From contig JAFEFH010000027.1 of the NCBI GenBank assembly GCA_018240695.1, positions 1-32,095 of the forward strand: a DNA stretch of 32,095 nucleotides, written 5' to 3'. The translations under genes were made by a program, and so were the position numbers. The stretch comes from Pseudomonadota bacterium. Lineage in GTDB: Bacteria > Pseudomonadota > Alphaproteobacteria > Reyranellales > Reyranellaceae. Within the stretch, counting starts at the first letter, position 1, and every line of letters begins with the position of its first letter. The notes beneath the pieces are model-generated. The model saw only the letters and a program-made list of their open reading frames with translations. It made no database searches and was not told the origin of the DNA. Shown here in pieces: positions 8,079 to 15,871 of this stretch.

Positions 8079-9197
8079 CTAGGTCGGCTCCGCGTGCTCG
8101 ACCGCGGGTCCCCACTCGGTGACCACGCGCTCGAGGTCGACGAAGTTCTGGCGCATCTGCTCGAGCGCGAAGCCGGTGGCGAAGAAGCGCTCGGCGCCGC
8201 CCACGGGCAGCACGCGCGTCAGGCCCTCGGCGCGCACGGCGGCGATCTCCTCGCCATAGGCCTGCAACGCCTGCTCGAACGGCGCCAGCGAGGCCGGCCC
8301 GCGATGCGCCAGCAGGGCCGCACCGCTCGCCCGCATGTAATCGGCGGCCGTGCGGGCGATGACGTCGAGGCGAGGCTGGAGGCGGCGCGTCATGTCGTCG
8401 GGCATCGCCTCGCCCGCCGCGCGGCCCACCATCACGAGGTCGTGGCGCAGGCGCAGCAGGGTGCGCCGCAATGGTCCGGTCTCGGGCTCGCGCGACAGCC
8501 GCGCCCGACGCTCGCGCTCGGCCTCGACGCCGATCGTGTTGAGGTCGGTCAGCGCCTGGCCGATGCCGTCCTGGAGGGCGTGCAACGCATCGTCGTCGAG
8601 CCCGGCCTTGTGGCCGGCCAGCAGCGAGGCCAGCACGCGCGCCATGAGGTCGAGCGTGCGCACCGCCGCCTGGCGCATCTGCCGGTGCGCCGACGAGGGC
8701 AGCACGACGAACGACACGACCAGGCCGATGATCGCGCCCAGCCCGACTTCGAGCACGCGATAGAAGGCCGAGTAGAAAGGCGTGGCGTGCGTGATGGTCG
8801 GCACCAGCAGCACGATGATCGCCGTGATCGGCACCACGTTCATGTTGGGCCGCAGTGCCGCGAACAACGCGAGCGGCGCCACCGAGACGATCAGCACCGC
8901 GAGCAGCGCCCATTCGCTCTGATGCGGGATGACGATCGCGACCAGGCCGCCGTACAGCGCGCCGCCGACCGTGCCCAGAAGGTAGTCGGCGGTCGCCTTC
9001 AACGAACGCCCGACGCTCATCTGCGTCACGATCACCGCCGTCAGCACGGTCCAGAGCGGCAAGGGCAGGTTCACCGCCTGCGCCACCACCAGCGCCACGA
9101 CGGCCGCGAGGGTTATCCGCAGCGCCAATGCCAGATGTACGCGCCGCAATGCGAGACGGGGGCGCAGCCAGCGCCAGGCAAGGTCGAGACGGCTCAT
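8079..9197 (-). CDS. FUSC family (aromatic acid exporter-like) membrane protein
   Basis: 372 aa. The N-terminal half has about six hydrophobic segments (roughly 21-45, 47-62, 72-92, 97-115, 119-135 and 145-167). The family-typical block PLWTVLTAVIVTQMSVG is followed by a Gly-rich helix (GTVGGALYGGL). The C-terminal half (170-372) is soluble, Arg/Glu-rich and probably helical. This matches the FUSC/ArAE fold, whose studied members export aromatic carboxylic acids. It is about half the length of AaeB, so it may act as a dimer (inference). ATG 9197 is used: in-frame codons upstream give a Gly/Pro-rich extension with no membrane features. It converges with the acyl-CoA dehydrogenase operon and diverges from the first CX14C secreted-protein gene. 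Confidence 0.85.
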   Translation of the reverse strand: MSRLDLAWRWLRPRLALRRVHLALALRITLAAVVALVVAQAVNLPLPLWTVLTAVIVTQMSVGRSLKATADYLLGTVGGALYGGLVAIVIPHQSEWALLAVLIVSVAPLALFAALRPNMNVVPITAIIVLLVPTITHATPFYSAFYRVLEVGLGAIIGLVVSFVVLPSSAHRQMRQAAVRTLDLMARVLASLLAGHKAGLDDDALHALQDGIGQALTDLNTIGVEAERERRARLSREPETGPLRRTLLRLRHDLVMVGRAAGEAMPDDMTRRLQPRLDVIARTAADYMRASGAALLAHRGPASLAPFEQALQAYGEEIAAVRAEGLTRVLPVGGAERFFATGFALEQMRQNFVDLERVVTEWGPAVEHAEPT

Positions 9198-9275
9198 ATC
9201 GCCTACAGAACCACGGCCCGGGGAATTGGGAAAGCCGCCCAAATCCTGCCGCAAACGGTTCTGAAATCGTGCAAC

Positions 9276-9294
9276 CGCTCGGCTCGACCGAGCG
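9276..9294. promoter_or_regulatory. Inverted repeat upstream of the first CX14C protein gene
   Basis: Arms CGCTCGG (9276-9282) and CCGAGCG (9288-9294) are perfect complements around the five-base spacer CTCGA. They lie in the 139-base divergent region between the FUSC gene and the secreted-protein gene, 43 bases before the ATG at 9337. This could be an operator or a 5' UTR hairpin. Its role is a guess from position only. Confidence 0.3.
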
Positions 9295-9336
9295 TTCCCT
9301 CAAGCAGTGGAACACCTACACGGATCGGAGGAGGCC

Positions 9337-9726
9337 ATGAAAAGAAGCATTTTGATCGCCGCCATCGCATCCAGCGGTCTCGCCCTCGGCGCCACGGCGC
9401 TGGCGTCGCCGCCGATCGCTTTCAAGCCAGCTCCGGCACAGGTGCGCGCGGAAAAGGCCTGTCAGGAACAGGGCGTCCAGCCCCAGGGTGCGGCGTGGGA
9501 GCTTTGCCTGGCGCACGTCACACGCGCCTACGAGTGGAACGAGCCGGCGTTGGCCGGGCAGCTCGCGAACGCCGCCAACCACGCGCGGCAGAGCTGCCAG
9601 CACGAGGGCTTGAGGGTCGAGACGCCGGCTTTCCGCGACTGCGTCGATCGCGAGATCGATGCGCGCAGCGACCTGCTGATCCTGGGTGACGACACCAGCG
9701 GCGAGAACGTCGCGAAGGCTCAGTAG
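9337..9726 (+). CDS. Secreted protein with two CX14C motifs (unknown function), paralog 1
   Basis: 129 aa. A Sec signal peptide (MKRSILIAAI then an Ala/Gly core, cleavage near ALAS-PPIAF) precedes a small mature domain with exactly four cysteines: C42, C57, C87 and C102. Each pair encloses 14 residues and follows one pattern, C-x3-G-[VL]-x9-C, with an aromatic residue three positions before the second Cys (AWELC and AFRDC). The two motifs start 45 residues apart. This suggests two helical hairpins, each closed by a disulfide in the periplasm (inference). The start is fixed by GGAGGAGG (9327-9334). The gene 171 bases downstream encodes a paralog with identical cysteine spacing. No known family was recognised. 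Confidence 0.8.
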   Translation: MKRSILIAAIASSGLALGATALASPPIAFKPAPAQVRAEKACQEQGVQPQGAAWELCLAHVTRAYEWNEPALAGQLANAANHARQSCQHEGLRVETPAFRDCVDREIDARSDLLILGDDTSGENVAKAQ

Positions 9727-9897
9727 CTTCACGGTCAAAAATTTTGCAGACGGCGCGACCGCCCGCTCGGGCGGCCGCGTCCGTGCGTCTGGCTTGCCGA
9801 CGGAGGCCACGGAAACGCCCCGATCTATCGGGCAACCGATTTTTGGCCCCAACGTTTCTCAAGCACGCGACATTTCTCGCGCAAGGAGGAGAAGAAG

Positions 9898-10362
9898 ATG
9901 AACCGACACACCATGCTGGCACTCGCTATCGGCGGCCTGGTCATCGCCGGAACGCCGTTCGCCGCCAACGCCCAGTCGGGCGACGCGCTGGCGCATGCGG
10001 AGCGCGCCTGCTCCGTCAACGGCGTGCATCCCTACTCCAACGCCTACAACGCGTGCGTGGACCGCGTCGCCGACGACTTCGATCGCGGCGCGCCGCAGAT
10101 CGCCTACAGCCATGCCGAGGTGATGGGCGGCGCCAACCATACGTGCATGACCTATGGCCTCGATCCGGCGTCGCTGGGCTACCGCCAGTGTCTCGACAAC
10201 GAGATGACGCGGCGTGGCGCAGTGACCGACGTGGTCTATGTGTCGAGCGACGTGCCGCACGTGGCCGTCAGCTACGATCCGTACGGCTACGGCTACGATC
10301 GCGACGGCAACCTGCTCGATCCGAGCGGTTACGTGATCCGTCCGGTCCCGCTCCGCCAGTAA
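9898..10362 (+). CDS. Secreted protein with two CX14C motifs (unknown function), paralog 2
   Basis: 154 aa. The signal peptide (MNRHTMLALA then a Gly/Ile/Ala core, cleavage near ANAQ-SGDA) is followed by cysteines C38, C53, C83 and C98. Spacing is identical to the neighbour at 9337: two CX14C motifs starting 45 residues apart, with GVHP and GLDP after the first Cys and AYNAC and GYRQC at the second. After the duplicated domain it carries a Tyr/Gly/Asp-rich tail (YDPYGYGYDRDGN, about 126-138) that the first protein lacks. The RBS AAGGAGGAG lies directly upstream. The mature protein should be periplasmic or secreted. The pair clearly arose by duplication and later gained different tails. Function unknown. 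Confidence 0.82.
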   Translation: MNRHTMLALAIGGLVIAGTPFAANAQSGDALAHAERACSVNGVHPYSNAYNACVDRVADDFDRGAPQIAYSHAEVMGGANHTCMTYGLDPASLGYRQCLDNEMTRRGAVTDVVYVSSDVPHVAVSYDPYGYGYDRDGNLLDPSGYVIRPVPLRQ

Positions 10363-10390
10363 TCGACCTCTCTCATCAGAGCGAGCGTAC

Positions 10391-10426
10391 CGCCGGCCGG
10401 GCAGCCTTGCCCGGCCGGTTTGTTTT
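10391..10426 (+). terminator. Rho-independent terminator after the CX14C gene pair
   Basis: Perfect 11-bp stem, CCGGCCGGGCA (10393-10403) with TGCCCGGCCGG (10408-10418), loop GCCT, followed by TTTGTTTT. It lies 30 bases after the stop of the second CX14C gene and before the epoxide-hydrolase-like gene, so it separates the two transcription units. Confidence 0.85.
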
Positions 10427-10442
10427 GTGGAATGTGGCAGGC

Positions 10443-11564
10443 ATGGAGCCCTTGCCTTCGTCCGTCCTGCCTGCCGGCGTCCGCGCCCGAATTCTGCCGC
10501 CCAGCAACGGGCTCGACGTGCATATTCTCGAAGCCGGCTTCGAGACGCCGAGGCGTCCGGCCATCCTGTTGCTGCACGGCTTTCCCGAACTTGCCTATAG
10601 CTGGCGCAAGGTGCTGCCGGCGCTGGCCGCTGCCGGCTACCACGCGATCGCGCCCGACCAGCGCGGCTATGGCCGCACGACCGGCTGGGATCCCGACTAC
10701 GACGGCGACCTCAGTTCCTATCACTTCCTCAATCTTGTGCGCGACGCGATGGGCGTGCTGTCGACCTGCGGTCACCGCGAGGCGCACGCCGTCGTGGGTC
10801 ACGATTTCGGCGCCTCGGTCGCTGCTGTCGCCGCATTGGTTCGGCCCGATATATTCAAGTCGATGGTGCTGATGAGTGCGCCCTTCACCGGCCCGCCCGC
10901 GCTGCCGACGCCCGGCGCAAAGGCGCCACCGGATATCCATGCCGCCCTCGCCGCGTTGCCGCGCCCGCGCAAGCATTACCAATGGTACTACTCAACGCGC
11001 GCCGCCAACGCCGACATGCAACACCCGCCGCAAGGCGTGCACGCTTTCCTGCGCGCCTACTATCATCACAAGAGCGCCGACTGGGCGACCAACAAGCCGT
11101 TCCCGTTGAAAAGCTGGACGGCGGACGAAGTCGCGAAGATGCCGACCTACTACATCATGGACCACGGCGATAACATGGCCGAAACGGTCGCCAAGGTGAT
11201 GCCGACGCCCGCCGAGATCGCCGCCAACCGCTGGCTGACCGAGGCCGAGCTCGAGGTCTACAGCGAGGAGTACGGACGCACCGGCTTCCAGGGTGCCTTG
11301 CAGTGGTATCGCGTGCGCACCTCGGGCCGTTTCAACCGGGAAATGGAGCTGTTCGCGGGCCGCGCCATCGACGTGCCGTCGACCTTCATTGCCGGTGCCA
11401 GCGACTGGGGCATCCATCAGGCGCCCGGCGCACTCGAGCGCATGCAGAAGGTGGCCTGCACGCAAATGAAGGAGATCCACCTGATCCCCGGTGCCGGCCA
11501 CTGGGTGCAGCAGGAGCAGCCCGACGAGGTCAATCGTCTGCTGCTGTCCTTCCTGAAGCGCTGA
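10443..11564 (+). CDS. Epoxide hydrolase-like alpha/beta hydrolase
   Basis: 373 aa. HGFPE (45-49) is the oxyanion-hole motif of epoxide hydrolases and haloalkane dehalogenases. The nucleophile elbow GHDFGA has aspartate (D121) rather than serine, as expected for that group. The catalytic His is H353 (GAGHWVQQEQP) and the acid is probably D321 (GASDWG). A cap domain with several Tyr residues (for example AYYHHKSADW and QWYR) could supply the ring-opening tyrosines. It should hydrolyse an epoxide to a diol via a covalent ester. The start ATG has only a weak GGCAGG upstream, and the terminator of the previous unit ends just before it. The following Bug receptor gene is in the same direction, 68 bases on. 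Confidence 0.88.
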   Translation: MEPLPSSVLPAGVRARILPPSNGLDVHILEAGFETPRRPAILLLHGFPELAYSWRKVLPALAAAGYHAIAPDQRGYGRTTGWDPDYDGDLSSYHFLNLVRDAMGVLSTCGHREAHAVVGHDFGASVAAVAALVRPDIFKSMVLMSAPFTGPPALPTPGAKAPPDIHAALAALPRPRKHYQWYYSTRAANADMQHPPQGVHAFLRAYYHHKSADWATNKPFPLKSWTADEVAKMPTYYIMDHGDNMAETVAKVMPTPAEIAANRWLTEAELEVYSEEYGRTGFQGALQWYRVRTSGRFNREMELFAGRAIDVPSTFIAGASDWGIHQAPGALERMQKVACTQMKEIHLIPGAGHWVQQEQPDEVNRLLLSFLKR

Positions 11565-11632
11565 CCGGCCCGACAATCGACCGTCGAAACGGGCTCGTTG
11601 CCGAAGCCGGGCGCGCGCCCCAAGCTCCCCGG

Positions 11633-12588
11633 ATGCGCCTCCTCAGCCTCGTCCTTCTGCTCCTTTCCGCCGCCGTCGCGCCGGCCTGGGCGGAGTATCC
11701 CGACAAGCCGATCCGCATGATCGTGCCCTTCCCGCCCGGCGGCGTGACCGACGTGGTGGCGCGCCTGATCGCCGAGCGCCTCGGCGCCGATCTCGGGCAA
11801 CAGGTGATCGTCGACAACAAGGCAGGGGCCGGCGGCGTGATCGGCACCGACATCGTCGCCAAGGCGCCGGGCGACGGCTACACGATCCTGTTCACCACCC
11901 CGGGCCACACCATCAACGCCGCCTTCCGTAGCGCCCTGCCCTTCGACACCGAAAAGGACCTCAAGCCGGTCTCGATCGCGGGCCGCGTGCCGATGCTGCT
12001 GGTCGCCCATCCGTCGCTGCCGTTCCACGACTTCACCGGCTTCGTCGACTATGCACGCAAGAATCCGGGCAAGCTCAACGTCGCCTCCGCCGGCAACGGC
12101 ACCCTGCCGCACATCCACATGGAACTGCTGATGCTGAAGGAGCACATGCAGGTCACCAACGTCCCCTATCGCGGCGCGGCGCCCGCACTGGCCGATCTGG
12201 TCGCGGGCCAGGTCCAGGCCAAGCTCGACAATTACACGACCTCCGCGCCGTTCATCGCCAGCGGCAAGCTGGTGCCGCTCGCCGTCACCAGCGCGAAGCG
12301 GCTGAAGCAGCTACCCGACGTGCCGACCGTCGCCGAGACCGGCCTGCCCGGCTACGAGGGCTATCTCTGGATGGCATGGTCGTCCCGAGCGCGACGTCCG
12401 ACGCGATCGTGGACAAGCTCGCGGCGGCCACGCGCAAGGCCGTCGCGCTGCCGGAAGTGCAGGCGCGCTTCGACAAGGACGGCGTCGAGCCGGTCGGCAA
12501 TTCGCCGGCACAGTTCCGCGACTTGATCGCGGCCGAGATCGCCCAGTGGCGCGACCTTGCGCGCCAGACCAAGATCACGGTCGAGTAG
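11633..12588 (+). pseudogene. Bug/TctC family solute receptor interrupted by a one-base frameshift
   Basis: The first part reads as a normal Bug receptor: signal peptide (MRLLSLVLLLLSAAVAPAWA), EYPDKPIRMIVPFPPGG, GQQVIVDNKAGAGG, NVPYRGAAPALADL, LPDVPTVAETGLPGYEGYLWM. Right after that, at about 12373-12376, the frame leaves the family and gives an Arg/Ser-rich nonsense tail to a stop at 12526. In the frame starting at 12376 the missing C-terminus continues perfectly (MVVPSATSDAIVDKLAAAT to KITVE, stop at 12588). Restoring one base (for example a third G in ATGGCATG, giving WMGMVVPSAT) would make a 318 aa protein of standard length. Either the gene is freshly inactivated or the read has an indel error. 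No tctA/tctB genes are nearby; it precedes the D-aminoacylase-like gene by 46 bases. Confidence 0.88.
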
Positions 12589-12634
12589 AGGATGAAGAGC
12601 TGTATCGTCGAAGAAGACTATCGTGGAGTGAGCC

Positions 12635-14320
12635 ATGTTCGATCTCGTGATCAAGGATGCGGAAATCCATGACGGCACCGGCGCCCAGCCGCGCCGCGGC
12701 GACCTCGGGGTGACGGACGGCAAGATCGCCGAGATCGGCGCCGGTCTCGGTGCCGCAAAGGAAACGGTGAAGGCCGACGGGCTGGCGCTGGCGCCCGGCA
12801 TCATCGACGGCCACACCCACTACGACGCGCAGATCACCTGGGATCCGTTCGTCGATCCCTCGCCGGCGCTCGGCGTCACCACGGCGGTGATGGGCAATTG
12901 CGGCTTCACCATCGCGCCGTGCAAACCCGCCGACCGCGACATCACCATGCGCCACCTCACGCACGTCGAGGGCATGTCGCTCGAGGCGCTGCGCTCCGGC
13001 ATCAAATGGGGTTTCGAGAGCTTCCCGCAATATCTCGACATGCTGGAGAAGAACGGCGTCGGCCCCAACATCGCCTGCTTCTCCGGCCATTCCTCGGTGC
13101 GCACCTGGGTGATGGGCGCCGAGGCGACCGAACGCGCCGCCACCGACGACGAGATCGCCAAGATGGCCGCGCTGGTGCGCGAGGCGATGAAGGCAGGCGC
13201 GGTAGGCTTCGCCTCATCGACCGCGGAAGCGCACAATGGCGAAGGCGGCACGCCGATGCCGTCGCGCCTCGCCGACGACAAGGAGCTGCGCACGCTGGTC
13301 CGCGCCATGGGCGAAGGTGGACGCGGCGTCTACATGCTGACCAAGGGCAGCAAGACCACCGTCCCCTATCTCGAGGAGATCGCCGCCGAGGTGAAGCGCC
13401 CGGTGGTGATCGCGGCCCTCTTCCATTCCAACACCAATCCGACAGCGGCCTTCACGTGGCTCGCCCAGGTCAACGAGGCGCGGGCGCGCGGACATCAGCT
13501 CGTGGCCCAGACCTCGTGCTGCCCGCTCAGCATGGATTTCACGTTCAAGAGCCCCTACCTGTTCGAGAGCATGCAGGCGTGGAAGCCGGCGATGGCCGCG
13601 CACGATCCGCAGGCGCTAAAGAAGATCTACGCCGACCCGTCGTGGCGCGCGAAGGTCCGCCAGGAACTGGAGGAGCGGCGCGGCCGCCTGCTGTTCAACG
13701 GCGAGTGGCAGAAGCTCTTCGTGGTCGAGGCCGCGAGCGAGAAGAACCGGCCGCTCGAAGGCGCGACCCTGGCCGACCTCGCCAGGACGCAGGGCAAGGA
13801 CCCGCTCGACTGCATCCTCGACCTCGCCCTGGGCGAAAACCTCGACACGATCTTCGTGGCCCAGCTCCTGCACAACGACGACACGGAAGTCGGCAAGATC
13901 CTGTCCGATCCCAACACCCACATCTCGCTGTCCGACGCGGGCGCGCACCTCACCTTCTTCTGCGACGCCGGCTTCGGCCTGCATCTGATGGGCCACTGGA
14001 GCCGCGATCTCGGCGTCCTCGACCTGCCGCAGGCCGTGCATCGTCTTACAGGGCAGCCGGCCAAGCTGTTCGGCATCCAGGATCGCGGCCTGCTGAAGCC
14101 CGGCCTCGCCGCCGACCTGATGCTGTTCGATCCCAGGACCGTCGACCGCGGTCCCAAGCGCCGCGCGCACGACCTGCCGGCGGGCGCCGCCCGTCTCACC
14201 GGCTCTGCGGTCGGCCTGCACGGCGTTTGGGTGAACGGCGCGCGCGTGGCCAACGAGAAGGGCTTCTGCGCCGATCCGGCGTCGCGGCCCGGCAAGGTGC
14301 TGCGCCACTTCGCGGCCTGA
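12635..14320 (+). CDS. N-acyl-D-amino-acid deacylase/D-aminoacylase-family amidohydrolase
   Basis: 561 aa metal-dependent amidohydrolase. An N-terminal beta-sandwich part (MFDLVIKDAEIHDGTG, APGIIDGHTHYDAQ) carries the metal motif H60-T-H62-Y-D64. GNCGFTIAP (87-95) corresponds to the conserved Cys-containing loop of D-aminoacylases, and SDAGAHLTFF holds the late catalytic Asp. The C-terminal return strand contains LKPGLAADLMLFDP, usual for cyclic amidohydrolases. Characterised relatives remove the acyl group from N-acyl-D-amino acids, but many in this subgroup have unknown substrates. The broken receptor gene just upstream may once have supplied the substrate (inference). The stop is followed by the palindromic repeat block. 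Confidence 0.88.
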   Translation: MFDLVIKDAEIHDGTGAQPRRGDLGVTDGKIAEIGAGLGAAKETVKADGLALAPGIIDGHTHYDAQITWDPFVDPSPALGVTTAVMGNCGFTIAPCKPADRDITMRHLTHVEGMSLEALRSGIKWGFESFPQYLDMLEKNGVGPNIACFSGHSSVRTWVMGAEATERAATDDEIAKMAALVREAMKAGAVGFASSTAEAHNGEGGTPMPSRLADDKELRTLVRAMGEGGRGVYMLTKGSKTTVPYLEEIAAEVKRPVVIAALFHSNTNPTAAFTWLAQVNEARARGHQLVAQTSCCPLSMDFTFKSPYLFESMQAWKPAMAAHDPQALKKIYADPSWRAKVRQELEERRGRLLFNGEWQKLFVVEAASEKNRPLEGATLADLARTQGKDPLDCILDLALGENLDTIFVAQLLHNDDTEVGKILSDPNTHISLSDAGAHLTFFCDAGFGLHLMGHWSRDLGVLDLPQAVHRLTGQPAKLFGIQDRGLLKPGLAADLMLFDPRTVDRGPKRRAHDLPAGAARLTGSAVGLHGVWVNGARVANEKGFCADPASRPGKVLRHFAA

Positions 14321-14327
14321 CGAATCT

Positions 14328-14425
14328 CTTCCCCATTCAAATGGGGAAGTGCCCTCGTCATACGAGGGCGATGGGGTCATGACCCCTCCGGCCCTTCGGG
14401 CCACCTCCCCATCTGAATGGGGAGG
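14328..14425. repeat. Compound palindromic element (five consecutive hairpins), REP-like
   Basis: Within 98 bases between the convergent deacylase and LysR genes lie five adjacent inverted repeats: CTTCCCCATT/AATGGGGAAG (14328-14349), GCCCTCGT/ACGAGGGC (14351-14369), the palindrome GGGGTCATGACCCC (14373-14386), GGCCC/GGGCC (14390-14402) and CCTCCCCAT/ATGGGGAGG (14404-14425). The first and last hairpins are near-copies of each other, so the whole unit is roughly symmetric. This is the layout of dispersed intergenic repeats (REP/BIME-like) common in alphaproteobacteria. It may also work as a bidirectional terminator. Confidence 0.75.
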
Positions 14426-14430
14426 AAACT

Positions 14431-15336
14431 CTATACGCGTCGTGGCCCCTTCAATCGCCCGACTTCCTCGAGGATCGACTCACGCACGATGGCGGCGAGT
14501 TGTCCGGTCGCGGGATCGGGATCGCGCTCGGCGCGGTGCAGGGCCAGTGGCATCACGGGCAAGCGCGGCAGACCCGACGATGGACCGAGCGGCACCAGCT
14601 TCTTCGGCAGCCCGACGCGCGTGCGCAGGGTCACGCCCAACCCCGCCTCGACCGCGGCCCAGGAGCCCGCAAGGCTGGGACTGGAGAAGCTGACTCGCCA
14701 GCCGATGCCGGCGGCATCCAGCGCGCTTACGCCGGCGGTCCGGAACACGCAGGGCGGATCGAAGGCGATCAGCGGCAACGGCGTGCTGCCGAGCGTCTTC
14801 ACGCCGGGCCAGTCCGGCCGTCCGATCCACAGGATCGCCAGATCGGCCAGCCGCTCGGCGTGGGGTGCGCCGCCGCCGTCGCCCCAGGCCAGCGACAGGT
14901 CGAGCTCGCCCTTGATCGTGTGCCCGATCAGCGTCGCATTGTGGTCGGTGCGCACGTCCACCCGAACCCGCGGATGCGTGCGCGCGAAGCGGCCGAGCGC
15001 GCCGGGCAGCCAGGTCTCGGCGAAGTCCTGCGGCAGGCCGAGCCTTACCCGCCCTTCGAAGGCGAGATCGCGCACCGCGCCCACCGCCTCGTCGTTGAGA
15101 TCGAGGATGCGCCGTGCATAGGCCAGCAGCCGCTCACCCGCCGGTGTCGGCACCAGGCCGCGCCCGGCCTTGCGCACCAGCGGCTGTCCGATCTGCTCCT
15201 CGAGCTTGCGCAACTGCGTCGACACCGCCGACTGCGAGCGGCCCAGCCGGTCGGCCGCACGCGCGAAGCTGCCCAGCTCGAAGCCGGCGGCGAAGGTGCG
15301 CAGCACGTCCATGTCTAGGTTGGGGCGGTTCTTCAT
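14431..15336 (-). CDS. LysR-family transcriptional regulator
   Basis: 301 aa. The N-terminal winged helix-turn-helix (about 8-66) shows the LysR signature: LRTFAAGFELGSFARAADRL, then SQSAVSTQLRKLEEQIG. It is followed by a linker helix and a periplasmic-binding-like effector domain (about 92-290). The family usually activates a divergent operon in response to a small effector and represses itself. Here the divergent neighbour across 100 bases is the tautomerase gene at 15437, the most likely target. The gap contains inverted repeats suitable as binding sites. The effector cannot be read from sequence; with a tautomerase as target, an aromatic-ring cleavage intermediate is plausible (inference). 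Confidence 0.92.
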   Translation of the reverse strand: MKNRPNLDMDVLRTFAAGFELGSFARAADRLGRSQSAVSTQLRKLEEQIGQPLVRKAGRGLVPTPAGERLLAYARRILDLNDEAVGAVRDLAFEGRVRLGLPQDFAETWLPGALGRFARTHPRVRVDVRTDHNATLIGHTIKGELDLSLAWGDGGGAPHAERLADLAILWIGRPDWPGVKTLGSTPLPLIAFDPPCVFRTAGVSALDAAGIGWRVSFSSPSLAGSWAAVEAGLGVTLRTRVGLPKKLVPLGPSSGLPRLPVMPLALHRAERDPDPATGQLAAIVRESILEEVGRLKGPRRV

Positions 15337-15436
15337 CGTTCGATTTCTAGAAAGTACCCGTTCAGTACTATCTACTTATCCGAATGGTCTCCCAAGCCTA
15401 TGTCTCGGTCAAGACATCGGCTTCAGGAGGATTGTC
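15337..15436. promoter_or_regulatory. Divergent LysR/tautomerase control region with three inverted repeats
   Basis: This 100-base gap holds the palindrome TTTCTAGAAA (15344-15353). It overlaps AGTAC-N7-GTACT (15353-15369), and further on lies ATGTCT-N6-AGACAT (15400-15417). The last dyad ends 19 bases before the tautomerase ATG and contains a T-N-A spaced pair typical of LysR boxes. The region is AT-richer than its surroundings (TACTATCTACTTATC), as expected for promoters. Which dyad the regulator binds is unproven. Confidence 0.5.
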
Positions 15437-15835
15437 ATGCCGCTGGTTCGCATCTCGCTGCTCAAGGGCAAGTCGCCCGCCCACATCAAGGCCATCGCCG
15501 ACGGCGTGCATGCCGCTCTGGTCGAGACCTTCTTCGTCCCCGCCGACGACCGCTTCCAGCTCGTGCACCAGCACGAACGCGGCGAGTTCTTCTACGATGC
15601 CGACTATGTCGGCATCCATCGCACCGACGACCTGGTGTTCATCAACATCGTGGCCGCGCACGGCCGCGACATCCCGACCAAGAAGGCGCTCTACCGCGCG
15701 ATCGCGCGCAATCTCGCCGACGATCCCGGCCTGCGGCCGCAGGACGTGCTGGTCATGATCTCGCCCAACGACCGCGACGAGTGGTCGTTCGGCAACGGGC
15801 TGGCGACCTACGTCAAGGAACCGGTCGCGGCGTAA
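15437..15835 (+). CDS. Tautomerase family protein
   Basis: 132 aa. MPLVRISLLKG begins with the Met-Pro that yields the N-terminal catalytic proline of the tautomerase superfamily. At 132 residues it is a fused, double-length member (Tautomerase_2 type), not a 62-residue 4-oxalocrotonate tautomerase. Family blocks include DDRFQLVHQHERGEF, DYVGIHRTDDLVFINI, KKALYRAIARNL and a late NDRDEWSFGNG. It should catalyse keto-enol tautomerisation or a related reaction of a small oxo-acid in the cytoplasm. The start is set by CAGGAGG (15424-15430). It is divergent from the LysR gene that probably controls it and convergent with aapM. Confidence 0.9.
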   Translation: MPLVRISLLKGKSPAHIKAIADGVHAALVETFFVPADDRFQLVHQHERGEFFYDADYVGIHRTDDLVFINIVAAHGRDIPTKKALYRAIARNLADDPGLRPQDVLVMISPNDRDEWSFGNGLATYVKEPVAA

Positions 15836-15845
15836 AGCATGCGGC

Positions 15846-15871
15846 GCCTGCGGGCGTCAGCGCCCGTAGGC
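15846..15871. terminator. Hairpin between the tautomerase gene and aapM
   Basis: GCCTGCGGGCG (15846-15856) pairs with CGCCCGTAGGC (15861-15871) over 11 positions, one of them a G-U pair, around a four-base loop that contains the aapM stop codon. It lies at the meeting point of two convergent genes, so it could stop transcripts from both sides. No T-run follows on either strand, so the call is tentative. Confidence 0.35.

Noticed and set aside
9759..9774. Hairpin CCGCCC/GGGCGG between the two CX14C genes, considered as a terminator
   Set aside because: Only six base pairs and no T-run; the two genes may be cotranscribed through it.
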